Notes: generated by a model not told the origin, from the letters alone. A stretch of DNA of 64,000 nt from Riemerella anatipestifer_E (GCF_009932355.1 NZ_LEKU01000016.1:112548-176547); one strand, 5' to 3'. Shown: positions 40,813-49,271, numbered from the stretch's first letter. Made by a program: numbers and translations.

Positions 40813-41670
40813 ATGAAAACATACGCAGGTATTCCAGAGGAAAATGCAAGTTTAGAAAACTCAAAAGTAATGTTAGTTACCGTTCCTTATGATGGGACAT
40901 CTACTTGGGGTAAAGGAGCCGATAAAGGTCCAGAACTATTTTTAGATGCTTCCGAAAATATGGAGCTTTACGATATTGAGACAGGTACAGAACCTTATTT
41001 AGAAGGGGTATATTTAGCAGGTGAGGTAACGGAAGATAGCTCTCCAGAAGCTATGACGGAGGCGGTGTACCAAAAAACAAAAGAACTCCTAAAACACGAA
41101 GATAAATTATTTACTCTCTTTGGTGGGGAACATTCGGTATCTATTGGCTCTATTCGTGCGGTAGGAGAGAAGTATGAAAATCTTACTGTATTACAACTAG
41201 ACGCTCATACAGACCTTCGCCCAGAGTTTCATGGGTCTACATCTAACCACGCTTGTGCGGTGTTTGAAGCTAGTCAGAAGCATAATCTAGTACAAGTGGG
41301 TATCCGTTCTATGGACGCAGAAGAGATGCAGTATGTACCAAAAGGACAGTGTTTTTGGGCTCACGAGATTGCTCAAAATCCTAATTGGATAGATGAGGTA
41401 TTAGAAAAGGTGTCAGGAAATGTTTACATCACGATAGATTTAGATGCGTTTGATCCTTCTATTGCTCCATCTACAGGGACGCCAGAACCGGGAGGTTTAG
41501 CTTGGTATCCTACTTTAGAGCTTCTAAAAAAGGTGTTTGAAAAATGCAATGTAGTGGCCTTTGATATTGTAGAACTCATGGACTCTCCAATGGCGAAACC
41601 TACGGCATTTTTAGCAGCAAAGCTATATTATAAGATGTTGGCTTATTATCATTTGGCTAACAAGAAATAA
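40813..41670 (+). CDS. speB: Agmatinase
   Basis: The 285-residue ureohydrolase converts agmatine to putrescine and urea. Binuclear Mn motifs are GGEHSVSIG, LQLDAHTDLRPEFHGS and TIDLDAFDPSIAPSTGTPEPGG. It lies 27 bp after speA, forming a two-gene putrescine operon that ends in a hairpin at 41696. Confidence 0.95.
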   Translation: MKTYAGIPEENASLENSKVMLVTVPYDGTSTWGKGADKGPELFLDASENMELYDIETGTEPYLEGVYLAGEVTEDSSPEAMTEAVYQKTKELLKHEDKLFTLFGGEHSVSIGSIRAVGEKYENLTVLQLDAHTDLRPEFHGSTSNHACAVFEASQKHNLVQVGIRSMDAEEMQYVPKGQCFWAHEIAQNPNWIDEVLEKVSGNVYITIDLDAFDPSIAPSTGTPEPGGLAWYPTLELLKKVFEKCNVVAFDIVELMDSPMAKPTAFLAAKLYYKMLAYYHLANKK

Positions 41671-41695
41671 AACCTATTTTAGCTAATAACAAAGA

Positions 41696-41730
41696 GGTTA
41701 TCTTTTGAATTTAAGATAGCCGATTTGTTT
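41696..41730 (+). terminator. Terminator after speAB
   Basis: GGTTATCTT pairs with AAGATAGCC (one wobble), followed by GATTTGTTTTGTT. Confidence 0.6.
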
Positions 41731-41801
41731 TGTTAAACTTAATTTTAATAAATACTTTGTAAGGCAGATCTAAGAACTACTGATATTAAAAACAGAATAT
41801 A

Positions 41802-42725
41802 ATGAAATTAGAAATAGGAGAATCATTAATTTTAAGCTACCTGAAGCATGTTAAAAAATGTGTTTTTTATCAGACAAATTGGAAAAGTTCAAATAAATGG
41901 GAAGTGTTTAATGACGAAAAAGTTCAAAATATTTATGACAGAGTTAAAGAAGATTCAAATTTTAATGTTTTTAAAAAATCACAATTAAGGCAGTTACTCA
42001 AACAAGCAGAAGTTGATGTGATTGGTATGGATTCAAGTAACACTGTTTATGCAATAGATATTGCTTTTCACGAAGCAGGCTTAAATTATGGAAGTAAAGA
42101 AGAAACAAAAGATAGAGTTTTAAAGAAACTTTTACGTTCCTATTTATCATTACTATCGTATTTTCCTGATAAAAACTACGAACTAGTTTTTGTCAGTCCT
42201 AAAGTTAATAGTGATACAGAAAAAAATATTCGTTCTTATTTTTCTGAATTAGAAAAAAACTTTTCAAGTGAAAATGTAAAATTCAAATACATTTCAAACG
42301 AGTCATTTAGAGACGAGATAATAATTCCTACAATTAAATATGCAAGTGGGAATTCAGATACGAATGAACTGTTTTTAAGAACTATAAAGTTATTAAGTTT
42401 ATTTGATATGTATTCTATTAAAAAACAAAATATGTTAGAATTTGGACAACAGGGTTTAAAATTTGATAACAATAATTTTGTTTCAACTGATTTTACTATA
42501 GAGTTTATTCCGAAAGACGAAAAATTATTTAAACAGAAATTAATTCGGATAAAAAAAGCAAATAGGACTTGGTTTTATTCAGATGGAAAAATTGTTAACG
42601 ATACTTGGGATGCTAGTAATTTTACAGATGAATCAAACTTGCGAGGGAATATTAGCAGCAATAACAAAGTTAGAAATAGAGATAAGATAGGTTTGATAAA
42701 ATTGAAACTAGAGATAATTGAATAA
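41802..42725 (+). CDS. AT-rich orphan gene, possible nuclease-fold protein
   Basis: The 307-residue protein has no signal peptide. Near residue 70 it reads LLKQAEVDVIGMDSSNTVYAIDIAFHEAGLNYG, an Asp then I-D-I-A-F-H-E pattern that resembles the core of PD-(D/E)xK nuclease folds. A helical middle and an FTIEFIPKDEKLFKQKLIRIKKANRTWFYSDG C-terminal part follow. I cannot assign a function. The gene is noticeably richer in A+T than speB and ribF on either side and stands alone, which suggests acquisition. Confidence 0.65.
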   Translation: MKLEIGESLILSYLKHVKKCVFYQTNWKSSNKWEVFNDEKVQNIYDRVKEDSNFNVFKKSQLRQLLKQAEVDVIGMDSSNTVYAIDIAFHEAGLNYGSKEETKDRVLKKLLRSYLSLLSYFPDKNYELVFVSPKVNSDTEKNIRSYFSELEKNFSSENVKFKYISNESFRDEIIIPTIKYASGNSDTNELFLRTIKLLSLFDMYSIKKQNMLEFGQQGLKFDNNNFVSTDFTIEFIPKDEKLFKQKLIRIKKANRTWFYSDGKIVNDTWDASNFTDESNLRGNISSNNKVRNRDKIGLIKLKLEIIE

Positions 42726-42829
42726 AAGGGTGACTATATAACAAGTTATCTGTGAAATGGAGACTAAAGTGCTAAAAGTGGAGTGCTTGCCAATTTGAAA
42801 TTTTGGTTTCTAAAACAATCACTTTATAG

Positions 42830-43213
42830 ATGTCTTTTCAAAATATGAAAATAATAGGAGAAATTTTAACGGTTTTAGTGGCGGTAGAGCATCTTTACAT
42901 TTTGTGGATGGAGATGTTTGCATGGGAAACAGCAGGTAAAAGAGTTTTTGGTAAAAGCCTACCGAAAGAATTATTTACACCCACTAAAGGTTTAGCAGCC
43001 AATCAAGGATTATATAATGGTTTTTTAGTCGCAGGTTTGGTGTGGTCTTTTTTGATAGAGAACCCAGAATGGAGTTTTAATGTGAGGGCTTTCTTTCTTG
43101 GGTGTGTTATTGTAGCGGGGATTTACGGAGGGCTTACGGCTAGTAAGAAAATCATTCTATTACAAGCTGTACCTGCTATGTTGGCGTTGTTGTTTTGTCT
43201 GTTGGCTAGATAA
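42830..43213 (+). CDS. DUF1304 family membrane protein
   Basis: The 127-residue protein has four hydrophobic helices and the DUF1304 pattern AVEHLYILWMEMFAWETAGKRVFG, then AANQGLYNGFLVAGLVWS. No function is known. A second ATG at 42845 (MKIIGEIL) is an equally good start. The next gene follows after 5 bp. Confidence 0.85.
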   Translation: MSFQNMKIIGEILTVLVAVEHLYILWMEMFAWETAGKRVFGKSLPKELFTPTKGLAANQGLYNGFLVAGLVWSFLIENPEWSFNVRAFFLGCVIVAGIYGGLTASKKIILLQAVPAMLALLFCLLAR

Positions 43214-43218
43214 AAATT

Positions 43219-43572
43219 ATGGATATAGAAATTATAAGAGCCTATTGTCTAGAGAAGAAAGGTGTTACCGAAAGTTTTCCTTTTAATGATGAAACTTTGG
43301 TATTTAAGGTTTCAGGTAAAGTCTTTTTGTTACTTTCTTTAGATAGAGTTCCATTAGCATTTAATGTAAAGACCAATCCCGAATGGAGCGAAGGGTTGAG
43401 AGAAAAATATCCTCAAATATACGGGGCTTACCATATGAACAAAAAACACTGGAACACCGTGGTGGTGGAAGGTTTACCAAAATCATTATTATTGGAGTTG
43501 TTAGACCACTCTTACGACTTGGTTTTTAGCAAACTCACCAAAAAACAAAAAGAAGAAGTATTGAGTTTATAG
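43219..43572 (+). CDS. MmcQ/YjbR family protein
   Basis: The 117-residue protein carries the family signature: CLEKKGVTESFPFNDETLVFKV, then LKTNPE-like FNVKTNPEWSEGLREKYP, YHMNKKHWNTVVV and LLDHSYDLVFSKLTKKQ. The fold is CyaY-like; a DNA-binding role has been suggested for some members. It lies 4 bp before the convergent ribF end. Confidence 0.9.
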   Translation: MDIEIIRAYCLEKKGVTESFPFNDETLVFKVSGKVFLLLSLDRVPLAFNVKTNPEWSEGLREKYPQIYGAYHMNKKHWNTVVVEGLPKSLLLELLDHSYDLVFSKLTKKQKEEVLSL

Positions 43573-43575
43573 ATT

Positions 43576-44496
43576 TTAGAACTCAAAACTTTCGGTTAGA
43601 GCTTTATCTTCGTCAAGTTTTTTGATAAGAGCTTCTAATCCATCAAATTTAATTTCTTCATGTAGAAAATCTCTAAATTTGATGGTGATGTCTTGGTCGT
43701 AAATATCTTTATTAAAGTCTATAATATACACTTCAACAGATAATTCCGTGCCTGATACTGTGGGATTAGTACCTACGCTTAGCATTCCTTTATAGAATAG
43801 ATTATCTATCCAAACTTCTACAATATAAGCTCCTTTTTTGGGTAATAATTTAATATTATCAATACTGATATTAGCGGTAGGATAGCCAATGGTTCTTCCT
43901 ATTTTTTTACCATGTATCACCTTGCCTCTTAGTGGGTAATGGTAACCAAGCATATCATTAGCACTTTTAAAATCACCACTGGCAATTGCATTTCTAATTT
44001 TAGTAGAGCTGATGTTTTGGTTTTCTAGCTGTATGGCATCTAATTGCTGAACTTCAAAATCAAACTCGGTTGCCATTTTTTGGAGCAGATTGAAATCTCC
44101 TTTTTTATCCTTTCCAAAACGGTGGTCATAACCTATAATAAGATGTTTTACGTTAAGTTTATCTACTAATATTTTCTTTACAAAATCATCTGCTGAGAGG
44201 TTTCTAAAATCTTCGTCAAAGTTTTGCAAAAAAAGAAAATCCACACCCAAATTCTCTATTAAAGAGGTCTTTTCGGTTAAAGTATTTAGAAGTTTTAAAT
44301 TTTCATTAGGATTAAATATAGTTCTAGGATGTGGCCAAAAAGTCAGTAGTCCAGAACTGAGTTTTTTCTCGTCTGATATTTTCTTTAAATTTTTGATAAT
44401 GCTTTGATGTCCAAGATGAACACCATCAAACATTCCTATTGAAAGAGCAGTGGGAGAGGTGTTTTTATAATCAGATATGGAGCTTATAACTTTCAT
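43576..44496 (-). CDS. ribF: Bifunctional riboflavin kinase / FAD synthetase
   Basis: The 306-residue enzyme makes FMN and then FAD. The N-terminal adenylyltransferase domain has SIGMFDGVHLGHQSIIK (HxGH-type nucleotide site), LIIGYDHRFGKDKKG and ISSTKIRNAIASGDF. The C-terminal kinase domain has GKKIGRTIGYPTANI and the KGMLSVGTNPTVSG stretch. It ends 3 bp from the convergent MmcQ-like gene. Confidence 0.96.
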   Translation of the reverse strand: MKVISSISDYKNTSPTALSIGMFDGVHLGHQSIIKNLKKISDEKKLSSGLLTFWPHPRTIFNPNENLKLLNTLTEKTSLIENLGVDFLFLQNFDEDFRNLSADDFVKKILVDKLNVKHLIIGYDHRFGKDKKGDFNLLQKMATEFDFEVQQLDAIQLENQNISSTKIRNAIASGDFKSANDMLGYHYPLRGKVIHGKKIGRTIGYPTANISIDNIKLLPKKGAYIVEVWIDNLFYKGMLSVGTNPTVSGTELSVEVYIIDFNKDIYDQDITIKFRDFLHEEIKFDGLEALIKKLDEDKALTESFEF

Positions 44497-44585
44497 AAAA
44501 TAGGTTTATTGGAATTATTTTAGAACAATAAAATCTTTCCAAATACTTGTTTTGCAAATATGATAAAAATCTTTTTTTTAAGCAA

Positions 44586-44615
44586 TTGGAAATTTGTTAA
44601 TAATCATTATATTTG
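44586..44615 (+). promoter_or_regulatory. Promoter of atpDC
   Basis: TTG (44586-44588), a 19-bp spacer and TATATTTG (44608-44615). The box overlaps the upstream in-frame ATG at 44613, so translation starts at 44637. Confidence 0.65.
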
Positions 44616-44636
44616 CACACAAGAAAAAAATTAGCA

Positions 44637-46145
44637 ATGGCAAACCAAATTAAAGGAAAAATTTCTCAGATTATTGGTCCAGTAATAGATGTCGTTTTTA
44701 GCGAAGTAGAAGAGCTTCCAAAGATCTATGATGCACTGGAAATTACTAAAAAAAATGGTGAAAAGCTTGTGCTTGAAGTAGAGCAACATATTGGTGAGGA
44801 TACAGTAAGATGTATCGCTATGGACGCTACAGATGGTCTTCAAAGAGGGCAGGAAGTAGTAGGACAAGGTCGCCAAATTACAATGCCTATAGGTGATGAA
44901 GTTAACGGAAGATTATTTAATGTAGTGGGTGATGCTATCGATGGATTACAGGATTTATCTAAAGAAGGCGGTTTGCCAATCCACAGAGAAGCACCTAAGT
45001 TTGACCAACTTTCTACTTCAGCAGAAGTACTTTATACAGGTATTAAAGTAATTGACCTTATTGAGCCTTATGCAAAAGGAGGTAAAATTGGTTTATTTGG
45101 AGGTGCGGGAGTAGGTAAAACAGTACTTATTCAAGAGCTTATCAATAACATTGCAAAAGGGCACGGTGGTCTATCTGTGTTTGCAGGAGTAGGTGAAAGA
45201 ACCCGTGAGGGTAACGACCTTCTTAGAGAGATGTTAGAGTCTGGTATTATTAAATACGGGGACGACTTTATGCACTCTATGGAAGAAGGAGGTTGGGATC
45301 TTTCTAAGGTAGATACTGAGTTAATGAAGGAGTCTAAAGCTGCTTTCGTTTTCGGACAGATGAATGAGCCACCAGGTGCGAGAGCAAGAGTGGCACTCTC
45401 TGGTCTTACTTTAGCAGAGTACTACCGTGATGGTGGAGAAACAGGACAAGGTAGAGATGTATTGTTCTTCGTGGATAACATTTTCCGTTTTACACAGGCA
45501 GGTTCAGAGGTGTCTGCACTTCTTGGGCGTATGCCTTCTGCGGTAGGTTATCAGCCAACATTAGCATCTGAGATGGGTGCAATGCAGGAGAGAATTACTT
45601 CTACTAAAAATGGTTCTATTACTTCAGTACAGGCGGTATATGTTCCTGCGGACGACTTAACCGACCCAGCTCCAGCAACTACCTTCGCTCACTTAGATGC
45701 GACTACGGTACTTTCTAGAAAAATTGCATCTTTAGGTATTTATCCAGCGGTAGATCCATTAGATTCAACTTCTAGAATATTAGCTCCAGAGATTATTGGA
45801 GAGGAGCATTACAACTGTGCTCAGAGAGTAAAAGAAATTTTACAAAGATATAAAGCATTACAAGATATTATCGCTATCCTTGGTATGGAAGAACTTTCTG
45901 AAGAGGATAAATTGGTGGTTTATCGTGCAAGAAAGGTACAGAGATTCTTATCTCAGCCATTCCACGTAGCGGAACAATTTACAGGTATTCCTGGAGCATT
46001 GGTAGATATTAAAGATACTATCAAAGGATTTAATATGATTATTGATGGTGAACTAGACCATTTACCAGAAGCAGCATTTAACCTTAAAGGTACTATAGAG
46101 GAAGCTATAGAGGCTGGAGAGAAAATGTTAGCAGAAAATAAATAA
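44637..46145 (+). CDS. atpD: ATP synthase F1 subunit beta
   Basis: The 502-residue protein starts MANQIKGKISQIIGPVIDVVF. It has Walker A GGAGVGKT near residue 158, GERTREG, VFGQMNEPPGARARV, LFFVDNIFRFTQAGSEVSALLGRMPSAVGYQ and ALVDIKDTI. It is the catalytic subunit of F1. The in-frame ATG at 44613 lies inside the -7 box and would add eight residues, so it is rejected. As in other Bacteroidetes, atpD and atpC form their own unit away from the rest of the synthase genes. Confidence 0.98.
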   Translation: MANQIKGKISQIIGPVIDVVFSEVEELPKIYDALEITKKNGEKLVLEVEQHIGEDTVRCIAMDATDGLQRGQEVVGQGRQITMPIGDEVNGRLFNVVGDAIDGLQDLSKEGGLPIHREAPKFDQLSTSAEVLYTGIKVIDLIEPYAKGGKIGLFGGAGVGKTVLIQELINNIAKGHGGLSVFAGVGERTREGNDLLREMLESGIIKYGDDFMHSMEEGGWDLSKVDTELMKESKAAFVFGQMNEPPGARARVALSGLTLAEYYRDGGETGQGRDVLFFVDNIFRFTQAGSEVSALLGRMPSAVGYQPTLASEMGAMQERITSTKNGSITSVQAVYVPADDLTDPAPATTFAHLDATTVLSRKIASLGIYPAVDPLDSTSRILAPEIIGEEHYNCAQRVKEILQRYKALQDIIAILGMEELSEEDKLVVYRARKVQRFLSQPFHVAEQFTGIPGALVDIKDTIKGFNMIIDGELDHLPEAAFNLKGTIEEAIEAGEKMLAENK

Positions 46146-46148
46146 TTC

Positions 46149-46198
46149 AGATTTTAAGTGTTGAGTTTTAGAGGTTATTCTAGAACTCAACATTTAAA
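46149..46198 (+). other. 22-bp stem hairpin between atpD and atpC
   Basis: 46149-46170 can pair with 46177-46198 over 22 bp. The two differences from perfect complementarity are both wobble pairs, and the loop is GGTTAT. No T-run follows, so it is not a normal terminator. Confidence 0.75.
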
Positions 46199-46218
46199 AT
46201 TTTAAACTGTCATTTAAG

Positions 46219-46500
46219 ATGAATATAAAAATATTAACACCAGAATATGTAGCTTTTGAGGGAGAGGTAGAGTCTGTGCTACTTCCAGGGAAGAACGGGG
46301 AGTTTCATATTATGAAAAATCACGCAGCTATTGTATCGTCTTTAGTTGGGGGAAAAGTAAAACTTTACCTTGATAAAGTATCGGCAGACTATGCGAAGTA
46401 TTTTTCTAAAGAAGATGGTAAAGACTCTGTTTATTCGCTTCCGATAAAGAGTGGCGTTATAGAATTTAGTAACGATAAAGGGATTATCCTTTGCGAATAA
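46219..46500 (+). CDS. atpC: ATP synthase F1 subunit epsilon
   Basis: The 93-residue protein corresponds to the N-terminal beta-sandwich of epsilon: MNIKILTPEYVAFEGEVESVLLPGKNGEF, then MKNHAAIVSSLVGGKV and LPIKSGVIEFSNDKGIILC. The C-terminal helical regulatory domain is missing, as is common in Bacteroidetes. It lies 73 bp after atpD, separated by a long hairpin. Confidence 0.95.
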   Translation: MNIKILTPEYVAFEGEVESVLLPGKNGEFHIMKNHAAIVSSLVGGKVKLYLDKVSADYAKYFSKEDGKDSVYSLPIKSGVIEFSNDKGIILCE

Positions 46501-46531
46501 GAAAGTTAGTTTGTTATTGATTTAATGATAC

Positions 46532-46567
46532 AAAAAAGGCTATTTCAGAGATGAGATAGCCTTTTTT
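46532..46567. terminator. Bidirectional terminator between atpC and ndk
   Basis: AAAAAAGGCTAT pairs perfectly with ATAGCCTTTTTT. Confidence 0.85.
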
Positions 46568-46588
46568 ATGATATTTGTTTTATTCTTC

Positions 46589-47008
46589 TTAGAAAATCTC
46601 TCTTCCAGAGAAGTGGAATGCTGATTCTATCTGTGCATTTTCGTCAGAGTCAGAACCGTGTACTGCATTTTCTCCTACGCTTCTAGCGAACATCTTTCTT
46701 ATAGTTCCTTCAGCCGCTTCAGCAGGGTTTGTAGCACCAATTAGTTTTCTGAAATCTTCAACCGCATTTTCTTTTTCTAAAACAGCAGCTACAATAGGTC
46801 CTGAAGACATAAACTCTACTAACTCTCCGTAGAAAGGTCTTTCAGCATGAACTTCATAAAACTTCTTAGCATCAGCTACTGTAAGTTGAGTAAGTTTCAT
46901 TGCCTTAATTTTAAATCCAGCTTCAGCTATTTTCCCTAGTATAGCTCCTATGTGTCCATCTGCTACTGCATCTGGTTTAATCATTGTAAAAGTAATGTTT
47001 CCTGACAT
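46589..47008 (-). CDS. ndk: Nucleoside diphosphate kinase
   Basis: The 139-residue protein balances NTP pools. It starts TFTMIKPDAVADGHIGAIL with the KPD motif. The catalytic region near its C-terminus is GENAVHGSDSDENAQIESAFHFS (His in NAVHGSDS). GATNPAEAAEGTIRKMFA matches the family. A minus-strand -7 box (TATTTTTG, 47030-47037) lies 22 bp upstream. Confidence 0.98.
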   Translation of the reverse strand: MSGNITFTMIKPDAVADGHIGAILGKIAEAGFKIKAMKLTQLTVADAKKFYEVHAERPFYGELVEFMSSGPIVAAVLEKENAVEDFRKLIGATNPAEAAEGTIRKMFARSVGENAVHGSDSDENAQIESAFHFSGREIF

Positions 47009-47029
47009 TTTATTTTAATTTTAACCCTA

Positions 47030-47037
47030 CAAAAATA
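47030..47037 (-). promoter_or_regulatory. Predicted -7 box of the ndk promoter
   Basis: TATTTTTG on the minus strand fits TAnnTTTG; no clear -33 element. Confidence 0.45.
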
Positions 47038-47083
47038 CGAACTTATTTCTAGTTTTAAAACTTTTTTTGGCACAACTTTTGAT

Positions 47084-47103
47084 ATAATGATAACGATTCT
47101 CAT
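47084..47103. promoter_or_regulatory. Fur-box-like sequence without an adjacent gene
   Basis: ATAATGATAACGATTCTCAT resembles the Fur consensus GATAATGATAATCATTATC. It lies in a 274-bp gap and is followed on the plus strand by a terminator at 47137-47170. Confidence 0.35.
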
Positions 47104-47136
47104 GTTTAATTTGAGTTTTCATGGTTATTAGTTTTT

Positions 47137-47170
47137 ACCCTGATGCTTTCTAAAGTGTCAGGGTTTTTTA
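47137..47170 (+). terminator. Orphan plus-strand terminator
   Basis: ACCCTGA pairs with TCAGGGT with inner pairing CTTT/AAAG, then TTTTTTA. No plus-strand gene precedes it. Confidence 0.65.
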
Positions 47171-47228
47171 TTTCAATTTAAAGAGATGAACTTGAGAATT
47201 TGTGTCCTTTTTTTAGTTATCATAAAAA

Positions 47229-47260
47229 AGAGAAGACTAACAGAATAGTCTTCTCTTTCT
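47229..47260 (-). terminator. Terminator of ilvE
   Basis: AGAGAAGACTA pairs perfectly with TAGTCTTCTCT, with a T-run on the minus strand, 22 bp beyond the ilvE stop. Confidence 0.8.
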
Positions 47261-47282
47261 TATAACTTATATTTAGATGTTA

Positions 47283-48356
47283 TTATAAAGTATCTACAAA
47301 TCCTTTCTCTACTTTATATCTCCACCCAAATGGGTCTTCACTTGTATTAGTTTGAATGCTTACTAATTGGTTTTTAAGCTTTATAGCAAAACTTTCTTCT
47401 TCGCTTAGTTGAGGTAGCACCATTTTGTCATCTTTGTACCCTAACGCTTGGAATACACTTAAAACTACTGCTGTCCCAACACCCCAAACTTCTTTTAAGG
47501 TACCTTCTTTGTGTGCCTCAATTACTTTCTTTACGCTAACAGGTTCTATCTTTACCTCTATATTATTATGTTTGGCTAGTTGTATAAAGCTATCTCTAGT
47601 TATACCGTCTAATATTTTATCAGATGTAGGAGGTGTGTAAATAGTATCTCCTATTCTTACAAATACATTCATAGTGCCACTTTCTTCAAAATACTCGTGA
47701 GAAGCGTCATCTGTCCAAATAATCTGCTCATAACCTTCCTCATTAGCTAATTTAGTTGGATAGAAAGAAGCAGCATAGTTTCCAGCTGCCTTAGCTGAAC
47801 CAACTCCACCACTAGCAGCACGAGAGTAATAGTCTGCTATTTTTACAGAAACAGGTTCTGTATAGTAAGATTTTGCTGGTGCTGCCACTATAGCAAACAT
47901 ATATTTGTCGGCTATTCTTGCTTTAAGAGCTTCTTCTGTAGCAAATAATAAAGGACGAATATACAAAGAGGAGTTTTCTCCGTAAGGAATCCAATCTCTA
48001 TCAATATCCATGAGTGCTTTTAATCCATTCATGAAAACTTCTTCAGGGAGTTCAGGTATTGCCAGTCTTTTTGCAGACTTGTTAATTCTTGCAAAGTTTT
48101 TCTCTGGACGGAATAAGTAAACTTCACCATCTTTATCCTTATAGGCTTTCATACCTTCAAAACAAGCCTGTCCATAGTTAACACCCATCATGGCAGGAGT
48201 AAATGGTAGCGGTCCGTAAGGCATAAGTTTAGGTTCTCCCCACTTTCCGTTTTCGTATTCACATATTACCATGTGGTCTATAAAGGTATTCCCGAAAGAA
48301 AAATTTTCAGGATTAAAACTACTGATTCTAGGATTTTCTGATTTTTGAATTATCAT
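47283..48356 (-). CDS. ilvE: Branched-chain amino acid aminotransferase
   Basis: The 357-residue fold-type IV PLP enzyme carries GVNYGQACFEGMKAYK, NKSAKRLAIP, SLYIRPLLFATE, KAAGNYAASFYPTKLANEEGYEQIIW (Lys for PLP within GNYAAS region) and EESGTMNVFV. It performs the last step of Val, Leu and Ile synthesis. Its minus-strand promoter at 48382-48411 interleaves with the divergent mnmD promoter. Confidence 0.96.
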   Translation of the reverse strand: MIIQKSENPRISSFNPENFSFGNTFIDHMVICEYENGKWGEPKLMPYGPLPFTPAMMGVNYGQACFEGMKAYKDKDGEVYLFRPEKNFARINKSAKRLAIPELPEEVFMNGLKALMDIDRDWIPYGENSSLYIRPLLFATEEALKARIADKYMFAIVAAPAKSYYTEPVSVKIADYYSRAASGGVGSAKAAGNYAASFYPTKLANEEGYEQIIWTDDASHEYFEESGTMNVFVRIGDTIYTPPTSDKILDGITRDSFIQLAKHNNIEVKIEPVSVKKVIEAHKEGTLKEVWGVGTAVVLSVFQALGYKDDKMVLPQLSEEESFAIKLKNQLVSIQTNTSEDPFGWRYKVEKGFVDTL

Positions 48357-48381
48357 TTTTGAAAAATTTACTCGTTGTTTA

Positions 48382-48411
48382 CAAAGATAATATAATTTTT
48401 GGAATATTCAA
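48382..48411 (-). promoter_or_regulatory. Promoter of ilvE
   Basis: On the minus strand TTG (48411-48409), a 19-bp spacer and TATCTTTG (48389-48382). It overlaps the divergent promoter at 48398-48428 by 14 bp. Confidence 0.65.
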
Positions 48412-48428
48412 TTTTTGGTTTATTTTTG
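48398..48428 (+). promoter_or_regulatory. Promoter of mnmD
   Basis: TTTG (48398-48401), a 19-bp spacer and TATTTTTG (48421-48428). The mRNA would start only a few bases before the ATG at 48441. Confidence 0.65.
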
Positions 48429-48440
48429 AAAAAAAATAGA

Positions 48441-49115
48441 ATGAAAAGAGAGGTTAAATTAACGGCAGATGGTTCTAAAACATTGTTTATAAATGACTTA
48501 AATGAGGGGTATCATTCTCATCATGGAGCTCTTCAAGAAGCAAGGCATGTATTTATTAAAAATGGTTTAGATAGGGTTAATGATTTGGAAATAAATATAT
48601 TAGAGCTTGGTTTTGGGACAGGGCTGAATGCTTTAGTAAGTATGGAAAAAATAAGGGCTTCTAATGATATAAAGAAAATAAATTATTTTACTCTAGAGAA
48701 GTATCCTGTGAGTTTAAAAGAAATTAAGGAACTATCTTTTCATAATTTATTTAATCTTCCTGATATAGATGTTATCAATACAACTTTACACGAATGTGAA
48801 TGGGAGCAACCTTGCGAGATATTGCCTAATTTTAATATCACAAAAATTAATACAGATTTTTATGAATTAAAAAACATTGAGTTGCCAAAGATAGATTTGG
48901 TATACTTCGATTGTTTTGGAGCTAGAGTTCAGCCAGATTTGTGGGAGCTACCTCTTATGGAAATGGTGGCAGAGAAAATGAAAGTAGGAGGTTTGTTAAC
49001 TACATACTCTTCTAAAGGGAGTTTTCAAAGGGTGTTAAAATCGCTTAACTTTAAAGTGGAAAAATTAGAAGGTCCTAAAGGGAAAAGAGAAATGATAAAC
49101 GCATGGAAAATGTAG
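48441..49115 (+). CDS. mnmD: tRNA 5-methylaminomethyl-2-thiouridine methyltransferase MnmD
   Basis: The 224-residue protein starts MKREVKLTADGSKTLFI. It carries the MnmC1/MnmD pattern: GYHSHHGALQEARHVFI, the SAM motif ILELGFGTGLNAL, VYFDCFGARVQPDLWELPLM, and GGLLTTYSSKGSFQRVL with the closing GPKGKREMINAWK. It methylates the wobble base of certain tRNAs. The frame extends to 48399, but that start lies within the promoter. Confidence 0.93.
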   Translation: MKREVKLTADGSKTLFINDLNEGYHSHHGALQEARHVFIKNGLDRVNDLEINILELGFGTGLNALVSMEKIRASNDIKKINYFTLEKYPVSLKEIKELSFHNLFNLPDIDVINTTLHECEWEQPCEILPNFNITKINTDFYELKNIELPKIDLVYFDCFGARVQPDLWELPLMEMVAEKMKVGGLLTTYSSKGSFQRVLKSLNFKVEKLEGPKGKREMINAWKM

Positions 49116-49144
49116 TTCTACTGAAGCTATAAATTTTCTGATGT

Positions 49145-49174
49145 TTTGTATTTTCTGAAAAAGTTGTATATTTG
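49145..49174 (+). promoter_or_regulatory. Promoter of the SRP RNA gene
   Basis: TTTG (49145-49148), an 18-bp spacer and TATATTTG (49167-49174), placing the start at the first bases of the RNA. Confidence 0.7.
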
Positions 49175-49178
49175 CAAC

Positions 49179-49271
49179 GGCAAGTCCTAAACAACCAGCT
49201 CCTGAAAATCCTCCAGGGTGGGAACGCAGCAAAGGTAATCGGTTGTAGCGGTGTGATTTAGGTAGCTTGCC
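49179..49271 (+). ncRNA. ffs: Signal recognition particle RNA, small bacterial type
   Basis: About 93 nt. The ends GGCAAGTCCTAAA and TTTAGGTAGCTTGCC pair. The apical part holds the conserved SRP signature GGTGGGAACGCAGCAAAGG. A TTTTTTATT run follows. It works with Ffh in membrane protein targeting. Confidence 0.92.

Noticed and set aside
44613..44636. Eight-residue extension of the ATP synthase beta subunit
   Set aside because: The ATG at 44613 lies in the TATATTTG box; the start at 44637 matches the family.
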